Source of the DNA: Heterohyrax brucei
Lineage: Eukaryota > Chordata > Mammalia > Hyracoidea > Procaviidae
Length of the DNA: 64,000 bases
NCBI GenBank assembly: GCA_028571685.1
Contig: CM053143.1
Span: 141,580,829-141,644,828, forward strand
Direction: 5' to 3'
This document shows, one piece after another, positions 11,331-21,910 of this stretch. The first letter of the stretch is position 1. The number at the start of each line of letters is the position of its first letter. The position numbers and the translations under genes were made by a program. The notes under the pieces are model-generated. The model had not been told where the DNA came from and searched no databases. It was given only the letters and a program-made list of their open reading frames with translations.

Positions 11331-11602
11331 TCCTAAGTCCGTTTTAGCACTCTATCTCTGTGACAACTTTGCACTTATTTCCTGCTAAACAAATTAGTGA
11401 TGCAAATGAGGTAGAATGTTCTAATTTAATCTAAATACTATCTTTAAGCATTTTCAAGGTCACTAGAGTATGATCCATCTACATGCACACAATATATAAC
11501 TTATAAATTATTCGTATAACTTCTGTGGCATGAAATCCTAAAGTACTAACACAGTTTGTTAACTATTGTTTCTGATTTTCATGAATATTGATTCTCACCC
11601 TG
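11331..11602 (+). repeat. Duplicated unit, copy 2 (unnamed)
   Basis: Diverged partner of 5638-5957 in the same orientation. It lacks a block of roughly 40 bp that copy 1 has near 5820-5870. It is followed at once by a plus-strand AfroSINE, as in copy 1. Confidence 0.55.
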
Positions 11603-11603
11603 T

Positions 11604-11757
11604 AGCAGCTCAGGTGGCATAGTGGTTAAGGCTCAGTTGTTAAACAAAAGATCAGCAGTTTGAATCCACCAGCTGCTTGATGGAAGCCATATGAGACAGT
11701 TCTACTCCTGTCTATAGGATTGTTATTAGCTGGAATCAACTTGATGGCAATGCATTT
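11604..11757 (+). repeat. AfroSINE, short form
   Basis: Head 'caggtggcatagtggttaag', B-box-like 'cagtttgaatccacc', tail 'tggaatcaacttgatggcaa'. Confidence 0.88.
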
Positions 11758-11775
11758 TTTATTTTATCTCCATAT

Positions 11776-11989
11776 AAAAAACAAAATTCACTGCCATTGA
11801 GTTAGTTCTGACTCATGGCTATCCCATGTGTTACAGTGTAGAAGTGAGCTCCATAGGGCTTTCTTTGCTGTAAGCTTTGTGGAAGGAGATGTCCAGGCCT
11901 TTCTTCTGCAGTGCTGCTGGGTGAATTTGAACCACCAACCTTTCAGCTAGCAGCTGAGCACAAACTGTTTGCACTACCCAGGGACGTTT
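11776..11989 (-). repeat. AfroSINE, long form
   Basis: Reverse copy. 'cactgccattgagttagttc', 'ctttgctgtaagctttgtgg', 'tgaatttgaaccaccaacct' and the head complement 'actacccaggga'. Confidence 0.85.
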
Positions 11990-11994
11990 GTCTC

Positions 11995-12951
11995 TGTGCT
12001 TTTCCTAAATTAGTAAGTGTATCCTAAACTAAAAAAACAAACTAAAAAAATTCAAATATGCAAGGATTATGAGATTTTGAATTTAGAATAGAATATAGGT
12101 AGCTGTCTCAAGATGAAATATATTGAATGTGTTTTGTTTTGTTTTGTTTACTCAAGGAACAAAAAGTATGTTTAGTTTCTATCAAAAAACGAAGCATAAC
12201 AAAAATACAAAGTCACTCTCTCAATTCATTTGAAATAGTGGCGTTCTTCTGCAGAACCTTCTAAGTAATCACATTTCTAACTCACAAATTTGTTCATACA
12301 AAAAATACTCCAGTACATGCAACTACAGCATGTTTCTCTGCACTCAGAAATCTGCTCTGACAGAGACAACATGATGTCAGAGTGTGATGAATACCATTGC
12401 CTAGAGACTGCCTTCTGGCCTGGCTACAGGCTTAGCAACTCTTCATTCATTTCTTGGGTCAGCCTGAAACATTCCACCTCATGGCACTATATCACCCTTT
12501 CTCAAGCAACTGAGAATGCTTGAGAATGGAAGAAGAAAGGTGCAAAGTTTATAACTGTAAACATGGATTCTTCCAAACATCCCATCCCCAAGGGCAACCT
12601 TCAGTCACTGAGGCACAGAAGTCAGTGGATAAATGCCACTGTTCCCCTGTTGCTGACGAGGTCAATTATGGTGCATTTTCCACATGGCTTCTCAAAAGAT
12701 TCCCCAGGGAGGCTGAGCCCAGCTGCCCACAGTGCTAACTCACTCATTATTCACCCTTATATTAGCTGTAATCCCTTCCTTGTCTCACTTACCCTACTTC
12801 CTGGCTTGTGTTCTTGGATTCACCTTCTCAGATAAGATAGCTGTGCTCAAGTCTTTGCTTATGGGTATGATTCTGAAAAAAAAAAAAAAAGAGTTTAATT
12901 TAAAGTTTTAAATTAAATTAAGAGTTTTAAGAGTTATCTTAAAATTTTAAA
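11995..12951. other. No gene recognised; (TTTTG)n and a run of A
   Basis: Contains a short (TTTTG)n tract near 12130 and a run of A near 12868. Open frames of 72-90 codons (12290-12835) overlap one another in different frames and show no domain. The 12730-12860 part resembles the end of an old LTR, but I cannot name it. Confidence 0.4.
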
Positions 12952-13432
12952 GCAAAAGAATATATAAAGAATATATAAATATATATAAATATATAATTAT
13001 ATAATTATATATATATAATTATAATATATATAATATATATAATATATTATAATTATATATATAATTATAATATATAATATATATAAAATATATATATAAT
13101 ATATATTATATTATATATATTATATTATTATATATAATATTATATATTATATTATAATATATTACATATATTATAATTAATACTATAATATTATATAATA
13201 TAATATTATAATATAATATAAAATAATATATAAAATAATATAATATTATAATTAATATAATATAATATATTATATATTATAATATATTATATTATTATAT
13301 ATATTATATATAATATTATATATATTATATATTATATTATATATAAAATATATAATATATATAATTATATATAAATATATAAAAGAATATATAAAGAATA
13401 TATATATAAAAGAATATATAAAGCAAAAGAGA
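12952..13432. repeat. A/T-only tract, (TA)n/(TAATAT)n low-complexity DNA
   Basis: From 12970 to 13384 there are only two bases that are not A or T (C at 13165 and 13183). The tract is built of TATA, TAATAT and ATTATA words with many inverted matches, so it could extrude hairpins. The edges share the words 'agaatatataaa' and 'gcaaaaga', suggesting it grew from a repeated 'agaatatata' seed. No gene content. Confidence 0.9.
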
Positions 13433-13451
13433 GGGAATTGAGACCAAGGTG

Positions 13452-14280
13452 GTATTGTTGTTAACTGGACTCATGATGACCCTGTGCACAACAGAAGGAA
13501 CATTGCCCAAACCTGAGTGGTTCTCCTGATCTGCCGTGGCTCAGACTGTTGTAATTCATAGGGTTGTCATTTCTACACACTGATTTTAAGAAATAGATTG
13601 TCAGACCTTTCTTCCTTGTTCATGATAGTCTGGAAACTTTGCTGAAATCTGTTCAGCATCATAGAAACCACAAACCTCTCCTGTCAGATGGGCAGTATTT
13701 ATGCTTGAGATGCTTTAGCTGGAATCAAACCCAGGTCTCATGCATGGAAGGCAAAAAGTCTACTACTAAACATCTTTCATGGATTGAATGGTGTCCCCAC
13801 CAAAAAAATGTGTGTAGCCGTTTGGCTAGGTTATGATTCCTGGTATTGTGTGATATTCCTATGTATTGTAATCCTGTCTCCATAATGTCAATGTGGGAGA
13901 AGGGGTGGCGGTGTGTTGGTGGGGCAGGGCTCAGTATGTAAAATTAAGTTGTATCTTGAGACAGTCTCCTGAGATGTAAAAGAAAGAAGCTGGCAGAAAG
14001 ATTTGGTGACCTCATACCATCGACACAGAAGTGCCAGGAGCTGAGTGTGTCCTTTGGGCCCGGGATCCTTGTGCCTCGGAAGCTCCCAGTCCAGGGGAAG
14101 ACTGACAACAAAGACCTTTCTCCAGAGCCAACAGAGAAAGACTTCTGGAGCTGATGCCTTGACTTTGGACTTCTAGCCTACATTTCTGTGAGAAGATAAA
14201 TTTTTCTTTGGTAAGGACATCAACTTGTGATATTTTTGTTATAGCAGCACTAGATGACTCAGACAACTACCACTGTCTCA
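13452..14280 (-). repeat. tRNA-Gly-derived SINE, split by an LTR
   Basis: The body is at 13452-13772 ('gactcatgatgaccctgtgc', 'agaaatagattgtcagacct', 'ctggaatcaaacccaggtct'). The final 'aactaccactgtc' remnant lies at 14266-14278, after the LTR. The head complement 'aaacccaggtctcatgcatg' is close to a reversed tRNA-Gly anticodon and T arm. Confidence 0.8.
13773..14265 (+). mobile_element. Solo MaLR/ERVL-type LTR
   Basis: It starts near 'tttcatggattgaatggtg' and ends 'agatgactcagaca'. It carries the family's 3' signature 'gtgagaagataaatttttc' (polyadenylation-like ataaat) and 'gttatagcagcactagatga'. It lies within the end of a SINE. I cannot see a clean 5-bp duplication. Confidence 0.75.
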
Positions 14281-14917
14281 AGAAGCTAAGATAACACCCA
14301 GGAAATATGAGTGGACACAGTAGAGATGACAGGCATACCCTCTCCCCAAGTCAAGTCAAGGGGTAGAAAGAGGAACAGCAAGAAATCAAGGGGCTCAGAA
14401 TTCCAAGTAGATAATCTCAGCATGACAGTGTCTTAGGGAAAACATCCCCACCTGCTTGAGGTAGAAAGGAATCATTGAAATTCAGGCAGAGCTCCCTAAA
14501 GGGAGGTAGATAAACACAGCAGGGTTCAAGGGACATCATCCACTCCTTGAACAAATACACTGTGTGCCAGGCACTATTCTGAGCATTAGAGAGAGAGCCA
14601 GGAACAAAACAGAAAAATCCTGCCCTTACGGACTTAAATTCTAGCAAAAGAAGACAGGCAGTAACCACACAAATTAATATATAATCCATCAGTAAAAGAA
14701 AAATAAAGTAGGGTATGGAGAGTGATGGGGGCTTTGTTTTTGTTTTGCTCAGTTGTATTTTGTTTTAAGGTTAAAGGATCAATTAGGGGTTGTCCAATAA
14801 GGTGACATTGGAATGGAGACCACAGTAAGGAAGTAAGCCTTACAACTTTTTAGGGTAACAGTAATCCAAAGGGAATGGTCAAGGCCAGGCTCTGGGGTGG
14901 GTGCATGTTTGATAGTC
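14281..14917. repeat. Old unassigned interspersed repeat within plain sequence
   Basis: At about 14545-14760 the wording 'gtgtgccaggcactattctg', 'ccaggaacaaaacagaaaaa', 'gacttaaattctagcaaaa' follows a widespread old mammalian repeat, also seen at 20440 and 52420. I cannot name the family. No gene seen. Confidence 0.4.
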
Positions 14918-15038
14918 TCCTTCTCTCTGTCTCTTACTCTCTGTGTGTCTCTCTCACTCTATTTGTAGGTCTCTGTCTCTCACTCTGTTTCTGTCTCTCT
15001 TTTTGTGTCTCTGTCGCTCTCTCTGTGTGTGTTTCTGC
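14918..15038 (+). repeat. TC/TG-rich low-complexity tract
   Basis: Irregular (TCTCTG)n pyrimidine-rich repeat. The two overlapping short open frames here are products of the repeat, not genes. Confidence 0.85.
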
Positions 15039-15140
15039 CCTTCATTGGCACATGATTTCTGTCTTGCTCCTGCTTGCCACGCGTCTGTCCCGTTCTCTCC
15101 TCCGTTGACTGGCAGTCTGTTTCCATAAAGGTTACCACTT

Positions 15141-15218
15141 CGGAAACCCTATAGAGCAGTTCTACTCTGTCCTATAAGCTCATCACTTGTCAAAATCAAC
15201 AGTAGCTGATTTCAATGA
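15141..15218 (+). repeat. AfroSINE fragment
   Basis: Core and tail only: 'ggaaaccctatagagcagtt', 'actctgtcctataagctcat', 'gtcaaaatcaac'. Confidence 0.7.
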
Positions 15219-15279
15219 GTCCTCTGGTTTCCCATCAAGGTTCTCCTCTAGAGCACATTCCCAGTGTCTCAAGCTCCCC

Positions 15280-15467
15280 CAAACCAAACCCATTGCCCTC
15301 AAGTTGATTCCAACTCATGGTGACCTCATGTGTATCAGAGCAGAATGTAGAGTTTTTGATGACAGTAATCTTACAAAAGTTGATCATGGAACCACTGTTT
15401 GAATTTGAAGAACCAACTTTTCAGCTAACAGACAAGCTTAAACTGTTTGGACTTCCCAGGGACCTCT
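15280..15467 (-). repeat. AfroSINE, long form
   Basis: Reverse copy: 'aaaccaaacccattgccctc', 'cttttcagctaacagacaag', head complement 'ttggacttcccaggga'. Confidence 0.85.
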
Positions 15468-15660
15468 GTTGTTAGTTGTCCTTAAGTAGATTCTGGTTCC
15501 TGGTGATCCCACATGTAACAGTTCCCCAGAGTTTTCAAGGCTTTGGCCTTTTGAGAGCAAGATCCCTGGGCCTGTCTTCCAAGGTGCCTCTAGGTGTCTT
15601 TAAACTACCAACTTTTCAGCTTGTAGTCTAGAGCTCAACCTTGCCCCATGCAGGGACCTC
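15468..15660 (-). repeat. AfroSINE type 2
   Basis: Directly abuts the previous SINE in the same orientation. 'ttgttagttgtccttaagta', 'tgcctctaggtgtctttaaa', 'aacttttcagcttgtagtct', head complement 'catgcaggga'. Confidence 0.8.
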
Positions 15661-15713
15661 AAGTACCTCTATTCTACCCACTAGTCCCTAAGGACAGGAG
15701 TAGCCAACAAGTA

Positions 15714-16168
15714 TGTTAGTTTTCTACTGCTACTAGAATAAATTACCACAAACCCAGTGGCTTAAAAATATAAATTGATTATATTACAGTTTATTAAGCT
15801 CAAAAGTTCAAAATGGGCCTTACTGGGCTAAAATCAAGGTATCCACAGGGCTCCATTCCTTCCAGAGGCCTTGAGAATCTGATTCCTTGTCTTCTAAGAT
15901 TGCAGAGGCCTCTCATTCTTTGGCTCATGGCTGTCTTCATTCACCTTCAAAGTCAGTAACAACATACCTCTCTCTGACCACTGCTAAAAAGGGTTCTCCA
16001 TTTTTAAGGACTTGTGTGATTAAATGGGACCACTCCATATTTAGAATAATCTCTTTACCTCAAAGTCCTCAACTCTAGTCACATTGACAAAGTCCTTTTT
16101 GATGTATTAAATTTACCTAAACATGGATTCTGGATGTTCTGGTGTCGACATCTTTTGGGGTAGAAAGA
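15714..16168 (-). repeat. MLT1/MST-like MaLR LTR
   Basis: Reversed LTR: 'gctactagaataaattacca', 'gtggcttaaaaatataaatt', 'aaaatgggccttactggg', 'attctttggctcatggctgt', ending in the 'catcttttggggt' region. Non-coding and old. Confidence 0.75.
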
Positions 16169-16169
16169 T

Positions 16170-16737
16170 GTAGGCAGCCTTGGCTCAGCGCCTGCCTCTC
16201 TTCTTTCTGGACACCTCCCTACTATAAGAGGAACTCATTCTCTGCCCCTTCATGCTGTCAGTCTTTTAGGAAAACCCCACTCTCTTGGGGTAGGCTTGTA
16301 GTTTTTCCACTCTGCCTGTGACTAGAAGTATCCATTAATTCTGTGGCCATAAGTTCATTGTATAATACAATCTTGTCATTTCATGTTCTGCACCTTAGCT
16401 TTCTTTGGTAATAAAACTGATGTTTGGTATTTTTTTCTGCCTGATGTTTGTAGCTATCTCTCTGTTTGTTCTAATCTTGGATAAGGAAGAGGAGGATCTT
16501 ATTCATTCATCATCTAAAACCCCAACACCACTCACACGTGTGTGGATATCCTAGCAGCAACTTTCATTCAATATGTCTAAAACTCAAGGCATCATCTTCT
16601 CTTTCACATTCAGCTCTTCTTTTCTTTTCTTTCTCTTGGCCAAGAATCCACCATCCCCCACATCCAGGACTGACGTCTTACTCCTCATGTTTAATCGGCT
16701 GCTCAGCCTCACGGCCCCTACTTTCTGTAAGCCTGTT
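16170..16737. other. No gene; possible L2-like sequence
   Basis: 16500-16740 has words such as 'tcatcatctaaaaccccaa' and 'tttaatcggctgctcagcct' that vaguely resemble L2/CR1 remnants. The 185-codon open frame beginning at 16538 crosses from this sequence into the RTE element and is therefore not a host gene. Confidence 0.35.
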
Positions 16738-18437
16738 GTCTGCATTTCTCACACTGCAAGAACTGAAGAGAAAATTCAAGGCTCAAATTGCAGTAGTGAA
16801 GGATTGTACAGGGAAAATATTAAACAACTCAAGAAGCACCAAAAGAAGATGGAAGGAATACACAGAGTCACTATACCAGAAGGAGTTGGTTGACGCTGAA
16901 CCATTTAAAGAGGTAGCACGTGATCAGGAACTGATGGTACTGAAGGAGGAATTGAAGCTGTATGAAAGGCTCAGTCAAGAAACAAGGCTCCAGGAATCGA
17001 CAGAATATCAACTGAGATGTTTTAACAAACAGAAGCACTGCTGGAAGTTCTTGCTCATCTATGCCAAGAAATTTGAAATACAGCTATCTAGCTAACCAAC
17101 TGGAAGACATCCATATTTACACCTATTCCCAGGAAAGAAGATCAAACAGAATGCAGAAATTGTTGAGCAGTGTCATTAATACCACACGTAACTAAAATTT
17201 TGCTAAAGATCATTTAAAACTGACTGCAGCAGTATATTGACAGGGAACTGCCAGAAATTCGAGACAAGTTCAGAAAAAGACACAGAACCAGGAATGTCAT
17301 TGCTTATGCCAGATGGATCTTGGCTGAAAGGAGACAATAACAGAAAGACATTTACCTATGTTTCATTGATTATGCAAAGGCATTCAACCGTGTGGATCAT
17401 AATGAATTATTGATAACATTGCAGAGAATGGGAATTCCAGGACACTTGGTTGTGCTCACAAGGAATCTGCATGTGAATCAAGAGACAATCATTTGAACAA
17501 AACAGAGGGACTGCATGGTTTAAAGTCAGGAAAATTGTTCATTTGGGTTGTACCCTTGTACCACACTTTTTAGTCTATATGGCAAGCAAATAATTCAAGA
17601 AGCTGGACTATATGAAGAATGAGGCAACAGAATTGGAGAAGGATTCCTTAGCAACCTGTGTTATACAGATGAGACAACCTTGCTTGCTGGAAGCGAAGAG
17701 GATTTGAAACACTTAATGATGAAGATCAAAGACCACAGCCTTCTGTATGGTTTGCACCTCATCATCAAGAAAACAAAAACCCTCACTAGACCAGTAAGCA
17801 ACATCATGATAAATGGAGAAAGACTGAGTTTATCAAGGATTTCATTTTACTTGGTTCCACAATCAACCCCCATAGAAACAGCAGTCAAGAAATCAGAAGA
17901 CGTATTGCATTGGGGAAATCTGCTGCAAAAGACCTCTTTAAAGTATTGAAAAGTAAAGATGTCACCTTGAGACTAAGGTGGGCCTGACCCAAGCCAATGT
18001 GTTTTCAACTACATCATATGCATGTGAAAGCTGCACAATAATAAGAAGGACAAAAAGAGAGCTGATGCCTTTGATTTGTGGTTTTGGAGAAGAGCACTGA
18101 ATATACTACAGACTACCAAAAGAATGAAGAAATGTATCCTGGAAGAAGTCTAACCAGAGTTCTCCTTGGAAGTGAGGATGGTGAGACTGTGCCTTACATA
18201 GTTTGGACACACTGTCAGGAGGGATCAATCCCTGGAGAAGGACATCATGTTGAATAAAGCAGACTGTCAGCAAAAAAGAGGAAGACCCTAAACAAAATAG
18301 ATTGACACAGTGGCTACAAAAGTGGACTTAAGCATAAAAACAGCTGTGGGCATGGTGCAGGACTGGGGAGTGTTTCTTCTGTTGCACATAGGGTTGCTAT
18401 GAGTTGGAACCCACTCAACAGCACCTAATAACAACAA
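16738..18437 (+). mobile_element. RTE LINE, 5'-truncated copy (longest continuous RTE piece)
   Basis: About 1.7 kb covering the linker, reverse transcriptase and C-terminal parts of an RTE-class LINE up to its 3' end (18395-18437: 'gctatgagttggaacc', then 'acctaataacaacaa'). The endonuclease half is missing. It is broken by stops and frameshifts throughout. Its 3' end matches AfroSINE tails, as expected for the LINE that mobilises them. Confidence 0.9.
16780..18350 (+). pseudogene. RTE reverse transcriptase pseudogene
   Basis: Fragments in shifting frames. At 17350-17400 one frame gives FIDYAKAFNRVDHNE, the RT palm motif with its Asp. At 17650-17700 the catalytic box reads CYTDETTLL instead of the usual YADD, so the second catalytic Asp is lost. 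Next comes EEDLKHLMMKIKDHSLLYGL. The part at 18050-18250 corresponds to the C-terminal domain ('ttgtggttttggagaagagc'). A relic, not a functional enzyme. Confidence 0.85.
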
Positions 18438-18439
18438 GC

Positions 18440-18668
18440 CTTATAGACTGGGTTCCATTACCCTCTCTCGAGGTGTGGTGGTGGTGATTTCTCAGTAGAA
18501 TTCTCAACTGCTAAGTCAAAAGTCTCTTGTTTTCTATCCTTGGAGTTTGGAAGAGAGAAATAAATCTAAAATTTATCAAATCCTGTGTCCTTGTTACACA
18601 ATGAGGGTATAGCCTTCCCACAGGGCTTCCAAACCCAGCTGTGCCTAAGGGGTACACACAGAGGCAAT
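18440..18668. other. Nothing recognised
   Basis: Unassigned spacer between the RTE copy and a MER5-like fragment. Confidence 0.4.
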
Positions 18669-18775
18669 CCAAACCTACTGAACCAGAATTTCAGACAAAA
18701 TTAGAAACTTCTGTTTTTTAAATCCCTAAAGTGATTCTGATGCACATTCGTTGTTTAGAAACCATGATCACCTTG
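18669..18775. repeat. MER5-like fragment
   Basis: 'cctactgaaccagaatttca' followed by 'agtgattctgatgcaca' and 'tttagaaaccatga'. These are the usual end words of a MER5 element. Confidence 0.55.
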
Positions 18776-19142
18776 TCATAGTTGTGTGCCATGTGAACTC
18801 ACATGGTGATAATTAAGTCTTTGACCACGTCTAAACCAGGATTTACAAATTCAGAATTCTCAAGCCATAGAGAACAGTGGAGACCGTGGCAGCCTGAATA
18901 CTCAGGCCCCATCTCTGCTCAGTTTCAGGTATGGGAAGTTCATCTAATGTTACTGGACTTTACCATTGTGTTAGGAAAGATGGAAATTCTTTTTTTTTTT
19001 TTTTTTGCAAGTGAAATATCCTCATTTTGAAATGTTGACAGTATTTTAAATGCTAAGTCACTAAGCAGTCTAAACAAACCACATCTGCCGGTCACATCTG
19101 GAACACAGCTATCACTTTGCCACCTTTTTGCTTCATTGGCAG
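18776..19142. other. Nothing recognised; run of 17 T
   Basis: Contains a T17 run at 18990-19006. Otherwise plain sequence. Confidence 0.4.
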
Positions 19143-19605
19143 GTGTTGTTGAGTTGCCTCCAACTCAAGACGACCTTAGGTATTACGAAATGAAATGTCA
19201 CCTGGTCCTGCACCATCCGTAGAACGCTTAGCCACTGTGTCACCACTTCATGGAGGGTGTTTCTTTCTCCCTGACTGTCTACCAAGTATGGTGTCCTTCT
19301 CCATGGACTGACTGGTCCCTCCTAATAACATACCCAGAGTACACGAGGTGAAGTCTCGCCATCCTCACTTCTATGGAGCATTCTAGCTGTACTTGTTTCA
19401 AGACTTATTTGTCTATTCTTTGGGCAGTCCATGTTATATTCAATATTCTTTGCCATCACCACAAGTCAAACATATCAGTATTTCTTTGGTCTTTCTTTTT
19501 CATCATCCAAGTTTCTCATCCATATAAAGGGATTGAAAATATCACTGTCAGGTGAACCTTAGTCATCAAAGTGACATCGTTTTGCTTTTCCAAATTTTGA
19601 AATGG
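19143..19605 (-). repeat. RTE LINE, 3' fragment
   Basis: Reverse copy beginning at the 3' terminus ('gtgttgttgagttgcctcca') and running into the C-terminal coding part ('tgtccttctccatggactga', 'tgaagtctcgccatcctcac', 'attctttgggcagtccatgt'). Broken in all frames. Confidence 0.85.
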
Positions 19606-19609
19606 TTTT

Positions 19610-20217
19610 CTGCTATAGCTTTCTTTCTGCCAAGAATTCCCAAAATCTCCCCTATGTTTAACCACCCTCAAGCCAACTTCCATTTCAACCCACATTCAAA
19701 AATCCAGTTTTTCTTCTTTATGGAACTGGTTCTGACGATAAGCTCAGTTACTTTTTGAAATCACAGGGTAGAAAGTAAAAATAATCTTTCTATTTATATC
19801 CATTGTTATTTAATATTAAAAATGAGAAACACTTCAAATTCCCTGCTTGATAAACTTAGAGAAATTAAGTTCTTCTGAACTTGACATTTGTCTTTCAAAC
19901 CAAATCCCTATCACCAAGATGATTGCTAAAAGTGGAATGTTTAGACACTGTGCCCTCTTTAAAATTTGACCAGCAGAAAAACGGCTTGAAGGTCAGTGGC
20001 TTTGTCAGAAGAAATCAACCATCTTAGCTGCTTCCTCTTGGCATGCCCAGAGAACCTTGTGCAATTGCACTTAGACACATTTCTCTAAGTAGTTTCCATT
20101 TGCCATCTCCTCATTAGCAATGTTAGATTGCTAAGTCCTTTTGCCCTGAATTCCAATATGCTTTTTAAAAAGAGGAAATAGCAACTAAGCTTCCCCAGAC
20201 TGAGGTTAGGACTAGCC
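19610..20217. other. Nothing recognised
   Basis: AT-rich. No open frame beyond 68 codons, no repeat identified. Confidence 0.4.
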
Positions 20218-20350
20218 AGCAGGGGACTTGGGCTTTGCTCCCAGTTTGCCAATAAACAGCTGCATGACCTTAGCCAACTCTCTTCACCTCCTTAGGCTTC
20301 AATTTCCTGCAGCTGATCTCTGAGTTTCCTTCAACTTTAAAAATTATTTT
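20218..20350 (+). repeat. MIR SINE
   Basis: 'agcaggggacttgggctttg', 'gcatgaccttagccaactct' and 'cttaggcttcaatttcctgc' follow the MIR order. Confidence 0.6.
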
Positions 20351-20439
20351 GACAGTGTAATTTAATTATACAGTGAAATCTCAAATCTAGTTCATCTTTC
20401 TTTAGAATTACTCAAGGGGAGGGAGGGCAGGACCCATGC

Positions 20440-21200
20440 TTTCATTCTTTCAGTGAGCATTTGTTGGACTTCCACCGTGTGCCAGACATGCTGCCAAGTG
20501 CTAGGGCCGTGAACCTAAATACAACACAGACCTTGCCTCAAAGATCTTGTAGACAGTTGGGTGGTGAGCATGCAGCTGCAAAGAAATCAGCAATCAAGAC
20601 AGAACACTATGTCAGTGGGATCCATGGGAGCTCAAGGGATGCCCAGGAAAGGGCCATGCAATACAGGTAGTCCCGGACTTAGAGAGGGGCTCCCTTTCTG
20701 ACAGCCTCAGCGTACTCTGGTTGACTTATGACTAATACATCTTTTATTATTATTATTATTATTATTATCAGCATTCTCATTATTTCTATCAGTATCTTCA
20801 TAAATCCAGTCTTTGAACATCTGTGAGTAAACATCTGAGAATGAAAACATCAGTAAATTACATACTATGCTGCAACATTGTGTGTAGTACATATTATGAA
20901 GAATAAAATGTACAGAAAAATAGATGGTGGTAAATGTGGCTTATCATAACTCAAGTGTGGCATGAGTCTGGAGACTAACTGAACTCATAGGAAGGATCAG
21001 GGAAGGTCCTTTGAGGAGATGAGACTTCAGCCGAGTTTGCAGAAGGAGTAGAGCTGAGTTTGCAGGACCAATGGGCTAGAAAGGCAGGGAAGAGAAACAG
21101 CAGCCCATACAAAAGTGTAAGGAGTGAAACAGTCTGGAAAGTGCATAGAACTCAGAGAGTGCCCACTAATTATTGTCTGAATTAAAACGAGACAAGAACA
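20440..21200 (+). repeat. Old unassigned interspersed repeat, split
   Basis: The left part (20440-20660: 'gtgtgccagacatgctgcca', 'gatccatgggagctcaaggg') and right part (20960-21200: 'ggatcagggaaggtcctttg', 'gaggagatgagacttcagcc') look like one old repeat interrupted by a short element. The family is not named. Confidence 0.4.
20664..20957. mobile_element. Possible MITE-like insertion
   Basis: Starts with 'caggtagtcccggacttaga' and contains an (ATT)n tract at about 20745-20770. It ends in 'cttatcataactcaagtgtg', which is only weakly inverted relative to the start. It sits inside the old repeat above. It resembles nonautonomous elements that open with 'cggacttac', but the ends are too diverged to be sure. 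Confidence 0.35.
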
Positions 21201-21488
21201 GCAATAGCAAGCTACAGGGAAACCTGTGAGTGCCACAACTCTGCAGCACTGCCCTGTTTTTTCAGATCTTGGAAGTTCTCCACCTTTGACAAGATGCAGT
21301 CTTACCACTTTTCTATCACTCATTTGAATGGAAAATATTTTAGTTTTTCTTCTCTGACAGGTTTCCACCTCATGTATGTTCCAGCTTTTGCAGATGTTGC
21401 TGTATAGCCAAACTCATTCCTTCAAGGATCATTATTCTCTAAAAGATGTCAAAAAGATGCTGAAAAGATGACTGCTACCAGCTTTGCT
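21201..21488. other. Nothing recognised
   Basis: No repeat assigned. A 113-codon minus-strand open frame (21027-21368) overlaps the old repeat and has no known motif. Not called. Confidence 0.4.
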
Positions 21489-21690
21489 AGAAGCTCTGGG
21501 TGGTGCAAACAGTTGAGGCACTCAGCTTCTAACTTAAAAATTGGAGGTTTGAGTCCATTCAGAGGTGCCTCAAAAGAAAGACTAAATGATCTACTTCTAG
21601 AAGTCAAACATTGAAAGTTCTACAGGCTTAGTTCTACTCTGATACAGACGGGCTTGCCGTGAGTCAGAATCAATTCAATAGCAACTAGTA
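21489..21690 (+). repeat. AfroSINE type 2
   Basis: Head 'ctctgggtggtgcaaacagt', 'ggtttgagtccattcagagg', middle 'gatctacttctagaagtcaa', tail 'gccgtgagtcagaatcaatt'. Near complete. Confidence 0.88.
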
Positions 21691-21717
21691 GCAGTGTTCA
21701 GCATTCTTACTACCAAA

Positions 21718-21868
21718 TAGGAAACCATGTTGGCATAGTGGTAAAGTGCTACAGCTGCTAACCAAATCTACCAGCAGCTCCCCAGAAAGTCTATGGGACA
21801 GTTCTACTCTGACCTCTAAGGCCGCTATGTGTCAGAATCGACTCAACAACACCTAACAACAACTACTA
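21718..21868 (+). repeat. AfroSINE, short form
   Basis: Head 'aggaaaccatgttggcatag', core 'gggacagttctactctgacc', tail 'cagaatcgactcaacaacac' followed by 'ctaacaacaac', like the RTE end. A small deletion has removed part of the B box. Confidence 0.85.
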
Positions 21869-21874
21869 AATAGG

Positions 21875-21910
21875 AGCCCTGGTGACACAGCAGTTAAGCA
21901 CTCAACTGCA
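21875..21910 (+). repeat. AfroSINE head fragment
   Basis: Only the 5' head remains ('taggagccctggtgacacag', 'ttaagcactcaactg'). It stops where a reversed RTE fragment begins. Confidence 0.7.

Noticed and set aside
12290-12835. Cluster of three overlapping open frames of 72-90 codons
   Set aside because: Different frames of the same strand, no motif, and the 3' part looks like an old LTR end.
14875-15128. Serine/leucine-rich short frames that look like membrane proteins
   Set aside because: They are translations of a TC/TG-rich low-complexity tract in two frames.
16538-17095. 185-codon open frame, the third longest in the window
   Set aside because: It starts in unassigned DNA and runs into the RTE element; the second half is decayed RTE linker sequence.
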